Counted from the first letter of the stretch, positions 25,689 through 34,077 are shown. The stretch is 40,392 nt of DNA from Planctomycetota bacterium (GCA_021819825.1 JAKAEZ010000020.1:1-40392), one strand, 5' to 3'. Made by a program: numbers and translations. The notes: generated from the letters alone by a model not told the origin.

Positions 25689-26408
25689 ATGCGTCCAACA
25701 TGGACCAGCCGACTCAATATCCGGAATGTTGTTTTGACCCTCGTGATGCTGCTGACTGCGGGTGGCGCATTGAGCCTTGCGGGCTGCGGTGCGGTAACCA
25801 GTAACCCGTTTGCAGCGCGAAAACCTCTGGTGGTAACGCCCTATCCGGCGGATCTGTCGATTGTTATTGATCGCAATACGGATACGTATTTTAGTCGGCA
25901 GCATGTGCATCAAGTTATTTCCGCCCGAGACATGATGAGCCGCACCACGTATACGACTTTTGCCGATTACAAAAACCACATTGCGTCGCAGGATCAAGTG
26001 GACACGCCGCTGACGCATGATCAGCTTCAGGCGATGTGGAATGAAATTACGCGGAACGGGCTGCTGAATAATGCCTTTACCTGGCACTATTGGAACAGCC
26101 CGGTGGATAATTACCAGCGAAATGCCATGACCTTGCAGATTCGTGCGAACGGCAAAACGCAGGTTTATCACCAATATGATCATTGGGATAACAACAAACT
26201 GGGCTTGGTGCTGCTGTGCGAATCGGTTGATTTGCCAATCGGACAAAATGTAAAGCCCCAAATGCCGGCCCCAGCCACCATGCCCGCAGAAAAAATGGCT
26301 AAGGGAATGAAAATGCCCGCGGCTACAAAGGAAGCGGGTAAGGCGGGAACGTCTGATAATACGCCCATGACCATGCCCGCGGCGACACCAGCCACAACCA
26401 GTAAGTAG
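25689..26408 (+). CDS. Lipoprotein of unknown function with Met/Ala/Pro-rich tail
   Basis: 239 residues from ATG 25689, chosen because it gives a proper lipoprotein signal: basic RPTWTSRLNIRN, hydrophobic VVLTLVMLLTAGGALS, lipobox LAGC; AAGG lies eight bases upstream. The central part (YPADLSIVIDRNTDTYFSRQ, THDQLQAMWNEITRNGLL, MTLQIRANGKTQVYHQYDHW) is a compact alpha/beta domain I cannot assign. The last ~50 residues are low-complexity with repeated MPA units (KMAKGMKMPAATKEAGKAG, TPMTMPAATPA), which could be a flexible linker or a Met-rich metal-binding tail. Transcribed alone, divergently from the TatD pair. Confidence 0.75.
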   Translation: MRPTWTSRLNIRNVVLTLVMLLTAGGALSLAGCGAVTSNPFAARKPLVVTPYPADLSIVIDRNTDTYFSRQHVHQVISARDMMSRTTYTTFADYKNHIASQDQVDTPLTHDQLQAMWNEITRNGLLNNAFTWHYWNSPVDNYQRNAMTLQIRANGKTQVYHQYDHWDNNKLGLVLLCESVDLPIGQNVKPQMPAPATMPAEKMAKGMKMPAATKEAGKAGTSDNTPMTMPAATPATTSK

Positions 26409-26480
26409 TGCCCGTTTAAGAGCCTGCAAATCAGGATTTGCCGAAGTCTCGGGGCATTATTAAAGCGAGAGCCGCGTTGT

Positions 26481-26486
26481 TATAAT
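26481..26486 (+). promoter_or_regulatory. -10 box before the coiled-coil protein gene
   Basis: A perfect TATAAT lies about 30 bases upstream of the ATG at 26518, with GGAG between. No good -35 is seen at the usual distance. Confidence 0.35.
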
Positions 26487-26517
26487 AGATGAAAGGGCCG
26501 CGTAGGAGTTCTTACCC

Positions 26518-27225
26518 ATGGGTATGATGGAAGCAATTAAGCGGGCGATTGGCGGGAATCAGCCGACGATTGTGGATTATCAGGCGTGGGGTGCCTTAAA
26601 GCAATCAGAGACAGACTCCAACAATCCGGATGTGCTTTCGCGCGTGGGGCCGGCGATCCCTGAAACTAACAACTACAAACTTCAGCAAAGTTACGATTCA
26701 CTTTTGGAAACGGTGCAGGAACTGCGCGGATTGCTTGATGGGCAGGTGCGGCGGCAGGAAGAACTGTTGCAGCGTTTAACCGCGATGCCCCATGCTGTGG
26801 AAGCATTGCCGCAAACCAGCCGAATGCAGGCCCAGATGTTGGATGTCGTGACCGATCGCCTGGCGATGCACGCACAGCAACAGAAAAAAATTAATGAAGC
26901 GCTATCCAGTATTGCGGTAGGAAAAGATTCCACGGAATGCATGCGGCGACTGCGCGAACAAATTGAAACAGGGAATGAAATTGACCGGCAACTGGTGGAA
27001 TCATTCAACCGTTTTTCGATGATGATTGACCGTTTGCAGGCGGCCAACAACCACGCGGTGGATTGCTTGGAACAGGTGCGCAACAGTTATGCGTCATCGG
27101 CGATGCAAGTGCAGGAATGGATTGAAAAATCCAAGAGTCGCAATACGTGGATGGTCAATGGCGCGTTTGTCATGGCACTGGTTTCATTGATCACCATGCT
27201 GCTGCTGCTGGCGTATCACAAATAA
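26518..27225 (+). CDS. Coiled-coil protein with C-terminal membrane anchor
   Basis: 235 residues, start ATG 26518 with GGAG nine bases upstream (ATG 26524 is possible). Residues about 55-205 are a long helical, heptad-like region (YDSLLETVQELRGLLDGQV, RRQEELLQRLTAMPHAVEAL, SFNRFSMMIDRLQAANNHAV). A single hydrophobic helix at the very end (MVNGAFVMALVSLITMLLLL, then AYHK) makes it tail-anchored, with most of the protein on the cytoplasmic side. No enzymatic motif. It may be a membrane-tethered scaffold. Transcribed alone toward valS, with which it converges. Confidence 0.7.
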   Translation: MGMMEAIKRAIGGNQPTIVDYQAWGALKQSETDSNNPDVLSRVGPAIPETNNYKLQQSYDSLLETVQELRGLLDGQVRRQEELLQRLTAMPHAVEALPQTSRMQAQMLDVVTDRLAMHAQQQKKINEALSSIAVGKDSTECMRRLREQIETGNEIDRQLVESFNRFSMMIDRLQAANNHAVDCLEQVRNSYASSAMQVQEWIEKSKSRNTWMVNGAFVMALVSLITMLLLLAYHK

Positions 27226-27459
27226 TACAAGCAGTTCACGGTTTAGAGCAGCATGGATCACAACCGGTTGCAATCTGAAATTTGAGGTTTGACATTTTGC
27301 GGCGTTGTTTGTCACGCCGTGACATCGCATTAGCTCAATGCGGCGGCGTTGTGTTGGGGGCGAAATGCCGTTCGATGCCATCAAGGCTTTCAATCCGTCA
27401 CGATTGATACCGCACGGCACCGGGTTGGAATGCGGGTAAACTTCCATGGCTTGGACACC

Positions 27460-30400
27460 CTACGGCGCGGCTAATTCGGCGAGGCTGTTTTGGACGGTGG
27501 AAAGTTCAGCTTCCTGGCGTAGCAGTTGATCGCGCAAGCCTTGTACGACAGCCGCCGGCGCTTTGGCGACAAACGCTTCATTGCCTAATTTGGCGTTGCT
27601 GGAGGCGATGAGCTTTTCAAGCTCAGATCGGCGCTTTTCCAAACGTGCCAATTCCGCGGTTCGGTCAATAACGTCGGAAACAAAAATGCGTGTGGAACCC
27701 ACTACCGCAGTGGCGGAGTTTTCCGGTTTTTTCACGTCCGGGCCGACCGCAATGAGCTTGGCGTTCGCGAGCGTTTGAATTATTTCCGCCCCGCCGGAAA
27801 TAATAACAGCATCGGCGGCCTGCGTTTGAATCGTTGTTTCCAGCGTGCGTTTCAAATCGACATTATATTGATTGCGAATATCCCGAATGGCGCGGGTAAT
27901 TTCTTGAATCGTCTGGATTTTAGCTTCGGCTTCGGGGTAATTCAGGCGATCATCAGAGCGGGGAAATGCCGTGAGCATGAGCAAATTGTTTGATCCAGGC
28001 AATTTTTCCCAAAGGGCTTCGGTAATAAACGGCATCACCGGATGCAGCAACGCCAGGCTGCTCCGCAGCACATACAACAAGATACGCTGCACATGCGAAT
28101 CTTTCCGTCGGATTCGAGCTTTGGCGATTTCCAGATACCAGTCGCACAGATCATTCCAGAAAAAGCTGTAGAGCGTGGAGCAGACATCTGGAAATCGGAA
28201 TTCGTCAATTAATCCCGGACGGCCCGGCGAACGCCCCAAGCCGCCCAATTGGTACGCCGTGTTATTCAGGCGGCTTAAAATCCAGCGATCTTCAAGGTAT
28301 TTGCCATCGGCGATCTGGATAACCTCATCCAGTGTTGGCACGGTGCTTAGTTCAATGTTGGACAAAATAAAACGGGAAGCATTCCAGATTTTATTGGCAA
28401 AATTGCGGCCGGCATCAAAACGGGGGCTGGTATTTTTGCCGCTTTCTTTATCCTTGACCACCGGCAGGCGGATGTCCTGGGTTTCCGTGGCCATGGAAGC
28501 CAAGGTGAATCGCAATGCATCCGCCCCATGACTTTCCACAATGTCCACAGGATCTACGCCGTTACCCAGCGATTTTTTCATCGGCTTGCCGTTGCCATCT
28601 TGAATTACGGCATGGATGTAAACTTGCTTGAATGGCACTTCGCCATGGAGATACAGCCCGAACATCACCATGCGGGCTACCCATAGCGTGAGAATTTCCC
28701 GTGCGGTGGATAGCACGCTGGTGGGATAAAAATACGGCAGCAGTTGATCTTCGGGTTTATCGCTGGTGCCATTCTTGGGCCAGCCCATGGTGGATAATGG
28801 CCAGAGGGCGGAAGAGAACCAGGTGTCGAGAACGTCGGGGTCTAACTCGCAATTGTAAATAGTGTAGTTGCAAAGTTCATTCTGCAGTTCCGGCAAGGTT
28901 TTGCCGCCCAGCTTTATCAGCAGCGCATCTATCTTAGCCTGTCTGTATTTCGCGTTCTCCGGAGGATCATTTTCGGGAGCTCTGCACAGTATCACTACTT
29001 TATGAAAAACCTCCAGCGCCCCGTGAGCGCGCTGCGTAAAGGGGAATACCCGCAGGTTGCACAGATCCACGGGCAACTTTTCCGGTGGTGGGGATCCAAG
29101 TTCGGGAAGCGAGTATTCGGAAGCGTCAACCTTGGCAAATTCCATAAATTCACGGACTTTCCCCTCGGCACTACTGCGCTGTTCCCGCTCGCGTATGTTG
29201 AGCATTACCGTCCACACCGGTATGCGATGTCCCCACCACAACTGGCGGCTGATGCACCAGTCGCGCTTTTGTGAAAGCCAATCTATATAGCCTTGGGCGT
29301 AACGTTCCGGCGTGATTTTCACGCGGCCTGATTTCACTGCATCAATGGCGGCCTGGGCCAAGCCTGTGGATTTGCTTCCATCAGCCAGAGTGATGCCGCC
29401 TTCCACATCACCCATTTTCACAAACCATTGCTCGCTCAGATATGGCTCGATCGGCGTTTTGCTGCGGTCGCTGTGGCCGACTTCGTGCTCATGCGGTTTT
29501 TTTTCTTCGATCAGCCCCAAGTTCTCCAAATCTTCCAGCACACGTTTGCGGGTTTCTGTGGAAAATTTCAGCCCTTCATAACCATATCTTGTGCCACGGA
29601 ATTCACCCTTGCCACTGGAATTGGTTTTCCCATCGGGCGACAGCAGATTAATCTGCGGCAAGTTATGCCGCTGACCGGCGGCGTAATCGTTGGGATCATG
29701 CGCGGGCGTCACTTTCACCACGCCGGTGCCAAATTTCGGATCTACCAGTAAGCCATCGGCAATAATCGGAATCTTCCGCCCCACCAGCGGGACAATTACC
29801 TGCCGACCGATGAGGTGTTGATAGCGAGGATCCTCCGGATGCACCGCCACGGCGGTATCACCGAGCATGGTTTCCGGGCGCGTGGTGGCAACAATCAGAT
29901 ATTCCGGATCGCCATCACGTCGATCGGCAATGGGATAGCGAATACTGGTCATCTGCCCTTTGACGGCTTCATGGTAAATTTCGTCATCGGCAACGGCGGT
30001 TTGCAGATGGGTGTCCCAGTTGACCAAACGCAGGCCGCGGAAAATTAGGCCGTCCTTGAACAATTTGAAAAACGCCTCGCGCACGGCACCGGCGCAGGTG
30101 TCATCAAGGGTAAAGCGCGTGCGCGGCCAATCACAGGAGGCTCCCACCGCTTTTAATTGATCGAGAATGCGATTGCCGAATTTTTCCTTCCATTCCCAAA
30201 TCCGTTTAACGAGTTCATCGCGGCCCAGATCATGGCGATTTAATTTTTCTTTTTCAAAAATAGTTTTTTCCACCACCGCCTGCGTGGCAATTCCGGCGTG
30301 GTCAATACCGGGCATCCAGAGCGTGTCGTGGCCGGACATGCGGTGATAGCGGGCCAGAATATCCTGAATGGTCGCGTTAATGGCGTGGCCCAGATGTAAG

Positions 30401-30561
30401 GCCCCGGTGACATTCGGCGGCGGAATGACCATGCTGAATCGTTGGTCCACCGGTTTATCTCCGGCAACGGCATGAAAGCCGCCGGTTTGATCCAGCCATT
30501 TTTTATAAATCCGGTTTTCCACTTCCGCCGGTTGGTATTGTGAGGAAAGTTCTTCAGTCAC
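27460..30561 (-). CDS. valS: Valine--tRNA ligase
   Basis: 1,033 residues. Class I synthetase features: the HIGH motif as HLGH (56-59) in PPPNVTGALHLGHAINATIQ, the editing domain with the TTRPETMLGDTAVAVHPED block, VVKVTPAHDPNDYAAGQ, the catalytic-core DWCISRQLWWGHRIPVW and DVLDTWFSSALWPLSTMGWP, and the KMSKS loop as PMKKS (660-664). The C-terminus carries the tRNA-binding coiled coil (TAELARLEKRRSELEKLIAS, NEAFVAKAPAAVV). The stretch between WWGHRIP (442-448) and DVLDTWFSS (576-584) is about 127 residues, some 80 more than in E. coli ValS, and contains Cys and Pro-rich segments. It charges tRNA-Val in the cytoplasm. It lies downstream of the REP/RAYT region and converges with the coiled-coil gene. 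Confidence 0.95.
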   Translation of the reverse strand: MTEELSSQYQPAEVENRIYKKWLDQTGGFHAVAGDKPVDQRFSMVIPPPNVTGALHLGHAINATIQDILARYHRMSGHDTLWMPGIDHAGIATQAVVEKTIFEKEKLNRHDLGRDELVKRIWEWKEKFGNRILDQLKAVGASCDWPRTRFTLDDTCAGAVREAFFKLFKDGLIFRGLRLVNWDTHLQTAVADDEIYHEAVKGQMTSIRYPIADRRDGDPEYLIVATTRPETMLGDTAVAVHPEDPRYQHLIGRQVIVPLVGRKIPIIADGLLVDPKFGTGVVKVTPAHDPNDYAAGQRHNLPQINLLSPDGKTNSSGKGEFRGTRYGYEGLKFSTETRKRVLEDLENLGLIEEKKPHEHEVGHSDRSKTPIEPYLSEQWFVKMGDVEGGITLADGSKSTGLAQAAIDAVKSGRVKITPERYAQGYIDWLSQKRDWCISRQLWWGHRIPVWTVMLNIREREQRSSAEGKVREFMEFAKVDASEYSLPELGSPPPEKLPVDLCNLRVFPFTQRAHGALEVFHKVVILCRAPENDPPENAKYRQAKIDALLIKLGGKTLPELQNELCNYTIYNCELDPDVLDTWFSSALWPLSTMGWPKNGTSDKPEDQLLPYFYPTSVLSTAREILTLWVARMVMFGLYLHGEVPFKQVYIHAVIQDGNGKPMKKSLGNGVDPVDIVESHGADALRFTLASMATETQDIRLPVVKDKESGKNTSPRFDAGRNFANKIWNASRFILSNIELSTVPTLDEVIQIADGKYLEDRWILSRLNNTAYQLGGLGRSPGRPGLIDEFRFPDVCSTLYSFFWNDLCDWYLEIAKARIRRKDSHVQRILLYVLRSSLALLHPVMPFITEALWEKLPGSNNLLMLTAFPRSDDRLNYPEAEAKIQTIQEITRAIRDIRNQYNVDLKRTLETTIQTQAADAVIISGGAEIIQTLANAKLIAVGPDVKKPENSATAVVGSTRIFVSDVIDRTAELARLEKRRSELEKLIASSNAKLGNEAFVAKAPAAVVQGLRDQLLRQEAELSTVQNSLAELAAP

Positions 30562-30633
30562 GGGTACCCTTCAGTTAATAATATAAATCGCCGAAAACGC
30601 CAACGGCATTGTTCGACTTACCATAATCGCAAC

Positions 30634-30812
30634 CAACGGCCATGGGATTCCTCCCATGGCTGCCGGGAATACTACCATTCTCCCGCCACCCCGTCGCACG
30701 CAACCGCGTGGTGGAAACCCGCGGCCGGATTCGCGAACCGCGGCATCGACGACATTCGCCGTCCCGTCCGCAATCAACGGCCAGGGGATTCCTGCCATGG
30801 CTGCCGGGAACG
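30634..30812. repeat. REP-type palindromic repeats, downstream flank of the RAYT gene
   Basis: One full repeat unit of about 140 bases starts with the perfect palindrome CCATGGGATTCCTCCCATGG (30640-30659; 8-bp stem, TTCC loop). It continues through GCTGCCGGGAA and a CCGCGGCCGGATTCGCGAAC block to a second, degenerate palindrome (30781-30800). The same unit recurs at 31391-31737 on the other side of the RAYT gene. Confidence 0.85.
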
Positions 30813-30841
30813 CGACGGGCACTCTACCTTAGAATACCACT

Positions 30842-31333
30842 TTATTTCTCGCCTGCCACTTCCTCGCGCCAATAGACGCCCGTATGTTCAGGCAGGTATT
30901 CATGAATCAATTTGGTGAGGTGCGACTGATTTTTTATCCTGGTACATGACGCCCCGCGTGAAAAGCGGCGTTCAAGTCCATCGCTTGTATACTTGCCGGC
31001 TTCACGACTCATAAGCCGCTTCAGCGAACCTGTCACCTCTGATTCAGAAATATCCGATTTCCAGCTTACGACGGCGTGTACGTGCGTCGGCGTCGCCACA
31101 ATTGCGTGCAATCGCCATTCTCTACGAGAACAGGCCTGACGAGCGGTCGCGACAAAAATCGTTTGCATCTCGGCGGTAAATACTACTTTTGCCGATCTCG
31201 CCAAACGGTCGCGATAACGTGCGATCCCTGGATCGGGTGGGATAACCCCGCGCTGACCATGCTGCCGATAGCCATCAGGGTGGTCCGCGCCCCAAGATCG
31301 GTACGCGTGAAAAATGAAATGAAATACAGGCAC
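30842..31333 (-). CDS. REP-associated tyrosine transposase (RAYT, Y1 HUH family)
   Basis: 163 residues, GTG start at 31333 with GGGAG nine bases upstream. The HUH metal-binding motif is His84-Val-His86 in HAIVATPTHVHAVVSW, preceded by EMQTIFVATARQACSRREWR and followed by the helical SEVTGSLKRLMSREAGKY. The nucleophilic Tyr should lie in the last third, where Tyr115, Tyr146 and Tyr154 (LIHEYLPEHTGVYWREE) are candidates. RAYTs are single-copy domesticated relatives of the IS200/IS605 transposase that nick single-stranded DNA at REP palindromes. Matching palindromic units lie on both sides (30634-30812 and 31391-31737), so the gene and its likely substrate are together. It sits between cimA and valS, all on the same strand. 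Confidence 0.85.
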   Translation of the reverse strand: MPVFHFIFHAYRSWGADHPDGYRQHGQRGVIPPDPGIARYRDRLARSAKVVFTAEMQTIFVATARQACSRREWRLHAIVATPTHVHAVVSWKSDISESEVTGSLKRLMSREAGKYTSDGLERRFSRGASCTRIKNQSHLTKLIHEYLPEHTGVYWREEVAGEK

Positions 31334-31390
31334 CTGTTCACGCTCCCAAAGTGGCGGGTTTCACCCTCCGCTGCACCCGCCGCGTCCGCA

Positions 31391-31737
31391 ATCAACGGCC
31401 ATGGGATTCCTCCCATGGCTGCCGGGAATACCACCATTCTCCCGCCACCCAGTCGCACGCAACCGCGTGGTGGAAACCCGCGGCCGGATTCGCGAACCGC
31501 GGCATCGACAACATTCGCCGTCCCGTCCGCAATCAACGGCCATCATCAACGGCCATGGGATTCCTCCCATGGCTGCCGGGAATACTACCGTTCTCCCGCC
31601 CACACGGTCGCACGCAACCGCGCGGTGGAAACCCGCGGCCGGATTCGCGAACCGCGGCATCGACGACATTTGCCGCCACGCCCGCAATCAACGGCCATCA
31701 CTAACGGCCATGGGATTCCTCCCATGGCTGCGGGGAT
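31391..31737. repeat. Tandem REP-type palindromic repeats, upstream flank of the RAYT gene
   Basis: Three perfect copies of CCATGGGATTCCTCCCATGG at 31399-31418, 31553-31572 and 31708-31727, with periods of 154 and 155 bases. Between them lie near-identical spacers containing the CCGCGGCCGGATTCGCGAAC block. The last unit is cut short and abuts the cimA stop codon (31742). Copies differ by a few substitutions and by a short duplication, CAACGGCCAT(CA). Confidence 0.9.
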
Positions 31738-31741
31738 ACCA

Positions 31742-33340
31742 TTACGTCGCCGTATGGACCGCCGGTGCAACTGCGGCGGCTTCTTGGGCATGAATGAGGC
31801 GATACTCGACCGCATCCGCAATGGCTTGCCAACTGGCTTCGATGATATTTTCCGATACGCCGATGGTGCCAAACACGCCTTCCGGCGAGCGGAATTCAAT
31901 GATGACGCGCACCTTTGCGGCTGATTCCGCCCGTCCGTTAACGACGCGAACTTTGTAATCCACGAGATGCAAATCAGCAATGGCGGGGAACTCCGGCTCC
32001 AAGGCGTGGCGCAGAGCCGCATCTAAAGCATTAATTGGGCCGTCGCCTTCGGCGGAGGCGTTGATATCGCGATTATTGGCGGCGAGGGAAAGCGTCGCCT
32101 TGGTAACCGGTTGCCCGTTGGCCTGGCGGGAAACGGCACAACGATAATTTTTAAGGTCAAAGAATTTTCGTGTTCGCCCGATTTGTCGGCGGAGTAATAG
32201 TTCAAATGACGCTTCAGCCGCCTCAAATTGATACCCCTGCGACTCCAATTCCGTTACCTGATCCAGGACTTTTTTTAGCGCAGCGCGGTCGTGTTCGATA
32301 TGAAACTTCTTGCTGGCCTTGGCGGCAATATTGGAAATGCCGGAAAGCTCGGAAACCAATATTCTCCGGGAATTACCGACCAGTTCCGGTTCGACATGTT
32401 CATAACTGCTGGCCATTTTGTTGACCGCATGTACGTGCATGCCACCTTTATGGGCAAAGGCGCTGGCCCCGGTGTACGGCTGATTATTCACCAGATTCAA
32501 ATTGGCCATCTCATAAACATAGCGGGAGGTTTCCGTCAGATGGATCAGCGAATGCTTCTGGAGACAATCATAGCCCAATTTCAGTCGCAGGTTCGCAATC
32601 ACCGTGGTGATGTCCACATTGCCGCAGCGTTCACCAATGCCGTTGATGGTGCCCTGCACCTGCGTAGCCCCCGAGGTTACCGCGGCCAGCGCATTGGCGA
32701 CCGCCACGCCGCTGTCATTATGCGGGTGGATACCTACAGGAAGTTTCAGTTTTTCCAGGGCGTGCCGCACACCATTTTGCACGGCGGGAGGCAACGTGCC
32801 GCCGTTGGTATCACAGAGGCATACAAGCACAGCACCGGCTTGCGCGGCGGCGATGATGGTTTTAAGCGCGTATTGCTCATTGGCCTTGAAACCGTCAAAA
32901 AAGTGCTCGGCATCATAAATTACCTTGCGGCCCTGACGGGTGAGATACGCTATTGAATCGGCGATCATATCCAGATTTTCCTGCAGCGATACGCCAAGAA
33001 CGTCCGTGGCGTGGATGTCCCACGTTTTTCCCACTACGGTGACAAACTCGGTTTCGGCATCGCACAAAGCTATAAGGCCGGTATCATCCGCAGCGGCTAT
33101 ACCCTTTCGCCGGGTCATCCCGAACGCCACAAGCTTGGCCGTCTTGAGCTTTAATCCGCGGGCTTCATTGAAAAAAGCCGCATCCTTCGGATTGGATAAT
33201 GGATATCCGCCTTCGATAAAATCTACGCCCAGCTCATCCAGGCGATGACAGATCAGCAATTTATCCTGCAGGGAAAAACTTACACCCTCACCCTGACTGC
33301 CGTCACGTAACGTCGTGTCATATATTTCAATTCTTTGCAT
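31742..33340 (-). CDS. cimA: (R)-citramalate synthase
   Basis: 532 residues, start ATG 33340 with GAGG eight bases upstream. The N-terminal HMGL-like barrel has YDTTLRDGSQGEGVSFSLQD (the citramalate-synthase form of the LeuA motif), FIEGGYPLSNPKD, GIHPHNDSGVAVANALAAV and TINGIGERCGNVDITTVI; the catalytic and metal residues Arg-Asp and His-x-His are present. The C-terminal ~120 residues form the LeuA-type regulatory dimer domain, normally the site of isoleucine or leucine feedback. CimA condenses pyruvate and acetyl-CoA into citramalate, the threonine-independent entry to isoleucine synthesis. ilvB and ilvN lie 2-5 kb away on the same strand. The 5' leader holds a candidate attenuator (33417-33581). 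The coding end abuts the REP array. Confidence 0.93.
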   Translation of the reverse strand: MQRIEIYDTTLRDGSQGEGVSFSLQDKLLICHRLDELGVDFIEGGYPLSNPKDAAFFNEARGLKLKTAKLVAFGMTRRKGIAAADDTGLIALCDAETEFVTVVGKTWDIHATDVLGVSLQENLDMIADSIAYLTRQGRKVIYDAEHFFDGFKANEQYALKTIIAAAQAGAVLVCLCDTNGGTLPPAVQNGVRHALEKLKLPVGIHPHNDSGVAVANALAAVTSGATQVQGTINGIGERCGNVDITTVIANLRLKLGYDCLQKHSLIHLTETSRYVYEMANLNLVNNQPYTGASAFAHKGGMHVHAVNKMASSYEHVEPELVGNSRRILVSELSGISNIAAKASKKFHIEHDRAALKKVLDQVTELESQGYQFEAAEASFELLLRRQIGRTRKFFDLKNYRCAVSRQANGQPVTKATLSLAANNRDINASAEGDGPINALDAALRHALEPEFPAIADLHLVDYKVRVVNGRAESAAKVRVIIEFRSPEGVFGTIGVSENIIEASWQAIADAVEYRLIHAQEAAAVAPAVHTAT

Positions 33341-33367
33341 ACAATAACCTCGTTGGCTGCCGGGAGC

Positions 33368-33373
33368 ATTATA
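33368..33373 (-). promoter_or_regulatory. -10-like box just before cimA
   Basis: A perfect TATAAT on the minus strand, about 28 bases before the cimA start and downstream of the leader terminator. No -35 is recognisable. If active, it would bypass the attenuator. Confidence 0.25.
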
Positions 33374-33410
33374 AGGATTTACCGCCAGCCATGCACCCTT
33401 GAATTCACAA

Positions 33411-33440
33411 ACAAAAACACCCTGCGCCCAGGCAGGGTGT
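33411..33440 (-). terminator. Rho-independent terminator in the cimA leader
   Basis: On the minus strand a perfect 9-bp stem, ACACCCTGC/GCAGGGTGT, with a six-base loop CTGGGC (33417-33440) is followed by a T-rich tract. It lies about 75 bases before the cimA start and after a candidate leader peptide, the position of an attenuator. Otherwise it would simply stop transcripts entering from upstream. Confidence 0.75.
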
Positions 33441-33477
33441 AAAACGTTTCTGAATTTTGAATATTACACAAGTGCCC

Positions 33478-33505
33478 GCCGGACGTTAGATCTTAACGTA
33501 CCGGC
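33478..33505 (-). promoter_or_regulatory. Candidate pause hairpin of the cimA attenuator
   Basis: GCCGG-T-ACGTTA pairs with TAACGT-CCGGC (11 bp with one bulged T) around the loop AGATC. The 5' arm lies in the last codons of the candidate leader peptide, and the 3' arm runs into GGCGGG, which can pair with the 5' arm of the terminator at 33417-33440. This gives the mutually exclusive structures expected for attenuation. Confidence 0.5.
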
Positions 33506-33581
33506 CAATAACAGCGCGGACAGCAGCACAGGAGCAAGTCCCACGCTGTAACAGCAACGTCCCGACTGTCATCGGGTTCAT
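33486..33581 (-). CDS. Candidate leader peptide of the cimA attenuator
   Basis: A 31-codon frame starts at ATG 33581 and stops with TAA at 33486-33488, inside the hairpin 33478-33505. Nine residues are Ile, Leu or Val and three are Thr, with clusters VGTLLL, VRAVIG and YVKI at the end. This is the composition of leader peptides of ilv/leu operons. No strong Shine-Dalgarno precedes it. A plausible promoter (33628-33655) would give a transcript starting about 40 bases upstream. Ribosome stalling on the Val and Ile codons would cover the 5' arm of the hairpin and favour antitermination. Confidence 0.5.
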   Translation of the reverse strand: MNPMTVGTLLLQRGTCSCAAVRAVIGRYVKI

Positions 33582-33627
33582 AGCTGCACAAACTGTCCGC
33601 ACGGCACACCTCTTAAAAACCGTTGAT

Positions 33628-33655
33628 ATCTTAGCATTATGAACAGAAAGGTCAA
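33628..33655 (-). promoter_or_regulatory. Probable promoter of the cimA leader
   Basis: On the minus strand TTGACC (33650-33655; five of six -35 matches) and TAAGAT (33628-33633) are 16 bases apart, placing the transcript start near 33620, about 40 bases before the leader peptide. Confidence 0.45.
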
Positions 33656-33744
33656 ATTGCCGCCTGCGGCCAACAATGGTGTGATGGCTGCCGCCATGAC
33701 TAAAGCGGTAGAACAGCGTAGAATTAAGGAAAGGAGCGTGTCGG

Positions 33745-34077
33745 ATGTTCTCACTGGATCATGTCGCAATACAAACCCCTGATATCGCGGGGACTGCGGA
33801 ATTTTATGTCAAAGAATTTGGGGCGGAAATATTATATCAGGATACGAGTTGGGCTTTTCTGCGGTTGGGGCAGGGGAAGCTTGCACTGGTTTCCCCCCAG
33901 CAGCATCCGCCCCATGTGGCAATGCGCGTTTCCGCGGAGGATTTGCAACGCACCGCCGAAAAGCACGGCCAAAGTATTGCCGAGCACCGTGACGGCACAC
34001 GCGGGATATATCTTCATGATCCGGCCGGCAACACTCTGGAACTGATTTGCTATCCACCGGATTACAAAGGCGTATAA
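33745..34077 (+). CDS. VOC-superfamily (glyoxalase/dioxygenase fold) protein
   Basis: 110 residues, start ATG 33745 with AAGGAG eight to nine bases upstream. One VOC module pair: LDHVAIQTPDIAGTAEFYVK, GAEILYQDTSWAFLRLGQGK, HVAMRVSAEDLQRTAEKHGQ, then the IYLHDPAGNTLELICYP end. The pattern of metal ligands (His6 in DHVAI, a His in HPPHVAM, Glu in TLELICY) is that of FosA/glyoxalase-like metalloenzymes. It could be a lyase, isomerase or thiol transferase for a small electrophile; the substrate is not evident. It is transcribed divergently from cimA, 109 bases ahead of the MoxR gene in the same direction. Confidence 0.8.
   Translation: MFSLDHVAIQTPDIAGTAEFYVKEFGAEILYQDTSWAFLRLGQGKLALVSPQQHPPHVAMRVSAEDLQRTAEKHGQSIAEHRDGTRGIYLHDPAGNTLELICYPPDYKGV

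Noticed and set aside
25482-26429. A 315-codon minus-strand frame opposite the Met-rich lipoprotein
   Set aside because: The plus-strand gene has a proper lipoprotein signal and ribosome binding site; the minus frame has neither and overlaps the small-protein gene.
27226-27459. Small gene between the coiled-coil protein and valS
   Set aside because: An 87-codon minus frame exists but overlaps the membrane-anchor codons of the coiled-coil gene and has no motif.
31391-31737. CRISPR array
   Set aside because: The period is 154-155 bases, spacers are near-identical rather than unique, and a RAYT gene, not cas genes, is adjacent.
31076-31924. A 282-codon plus-strand frame across the repeats
   Set aside because: It is made of translated repeat units and lies opposite the RAYT and cimA genes.
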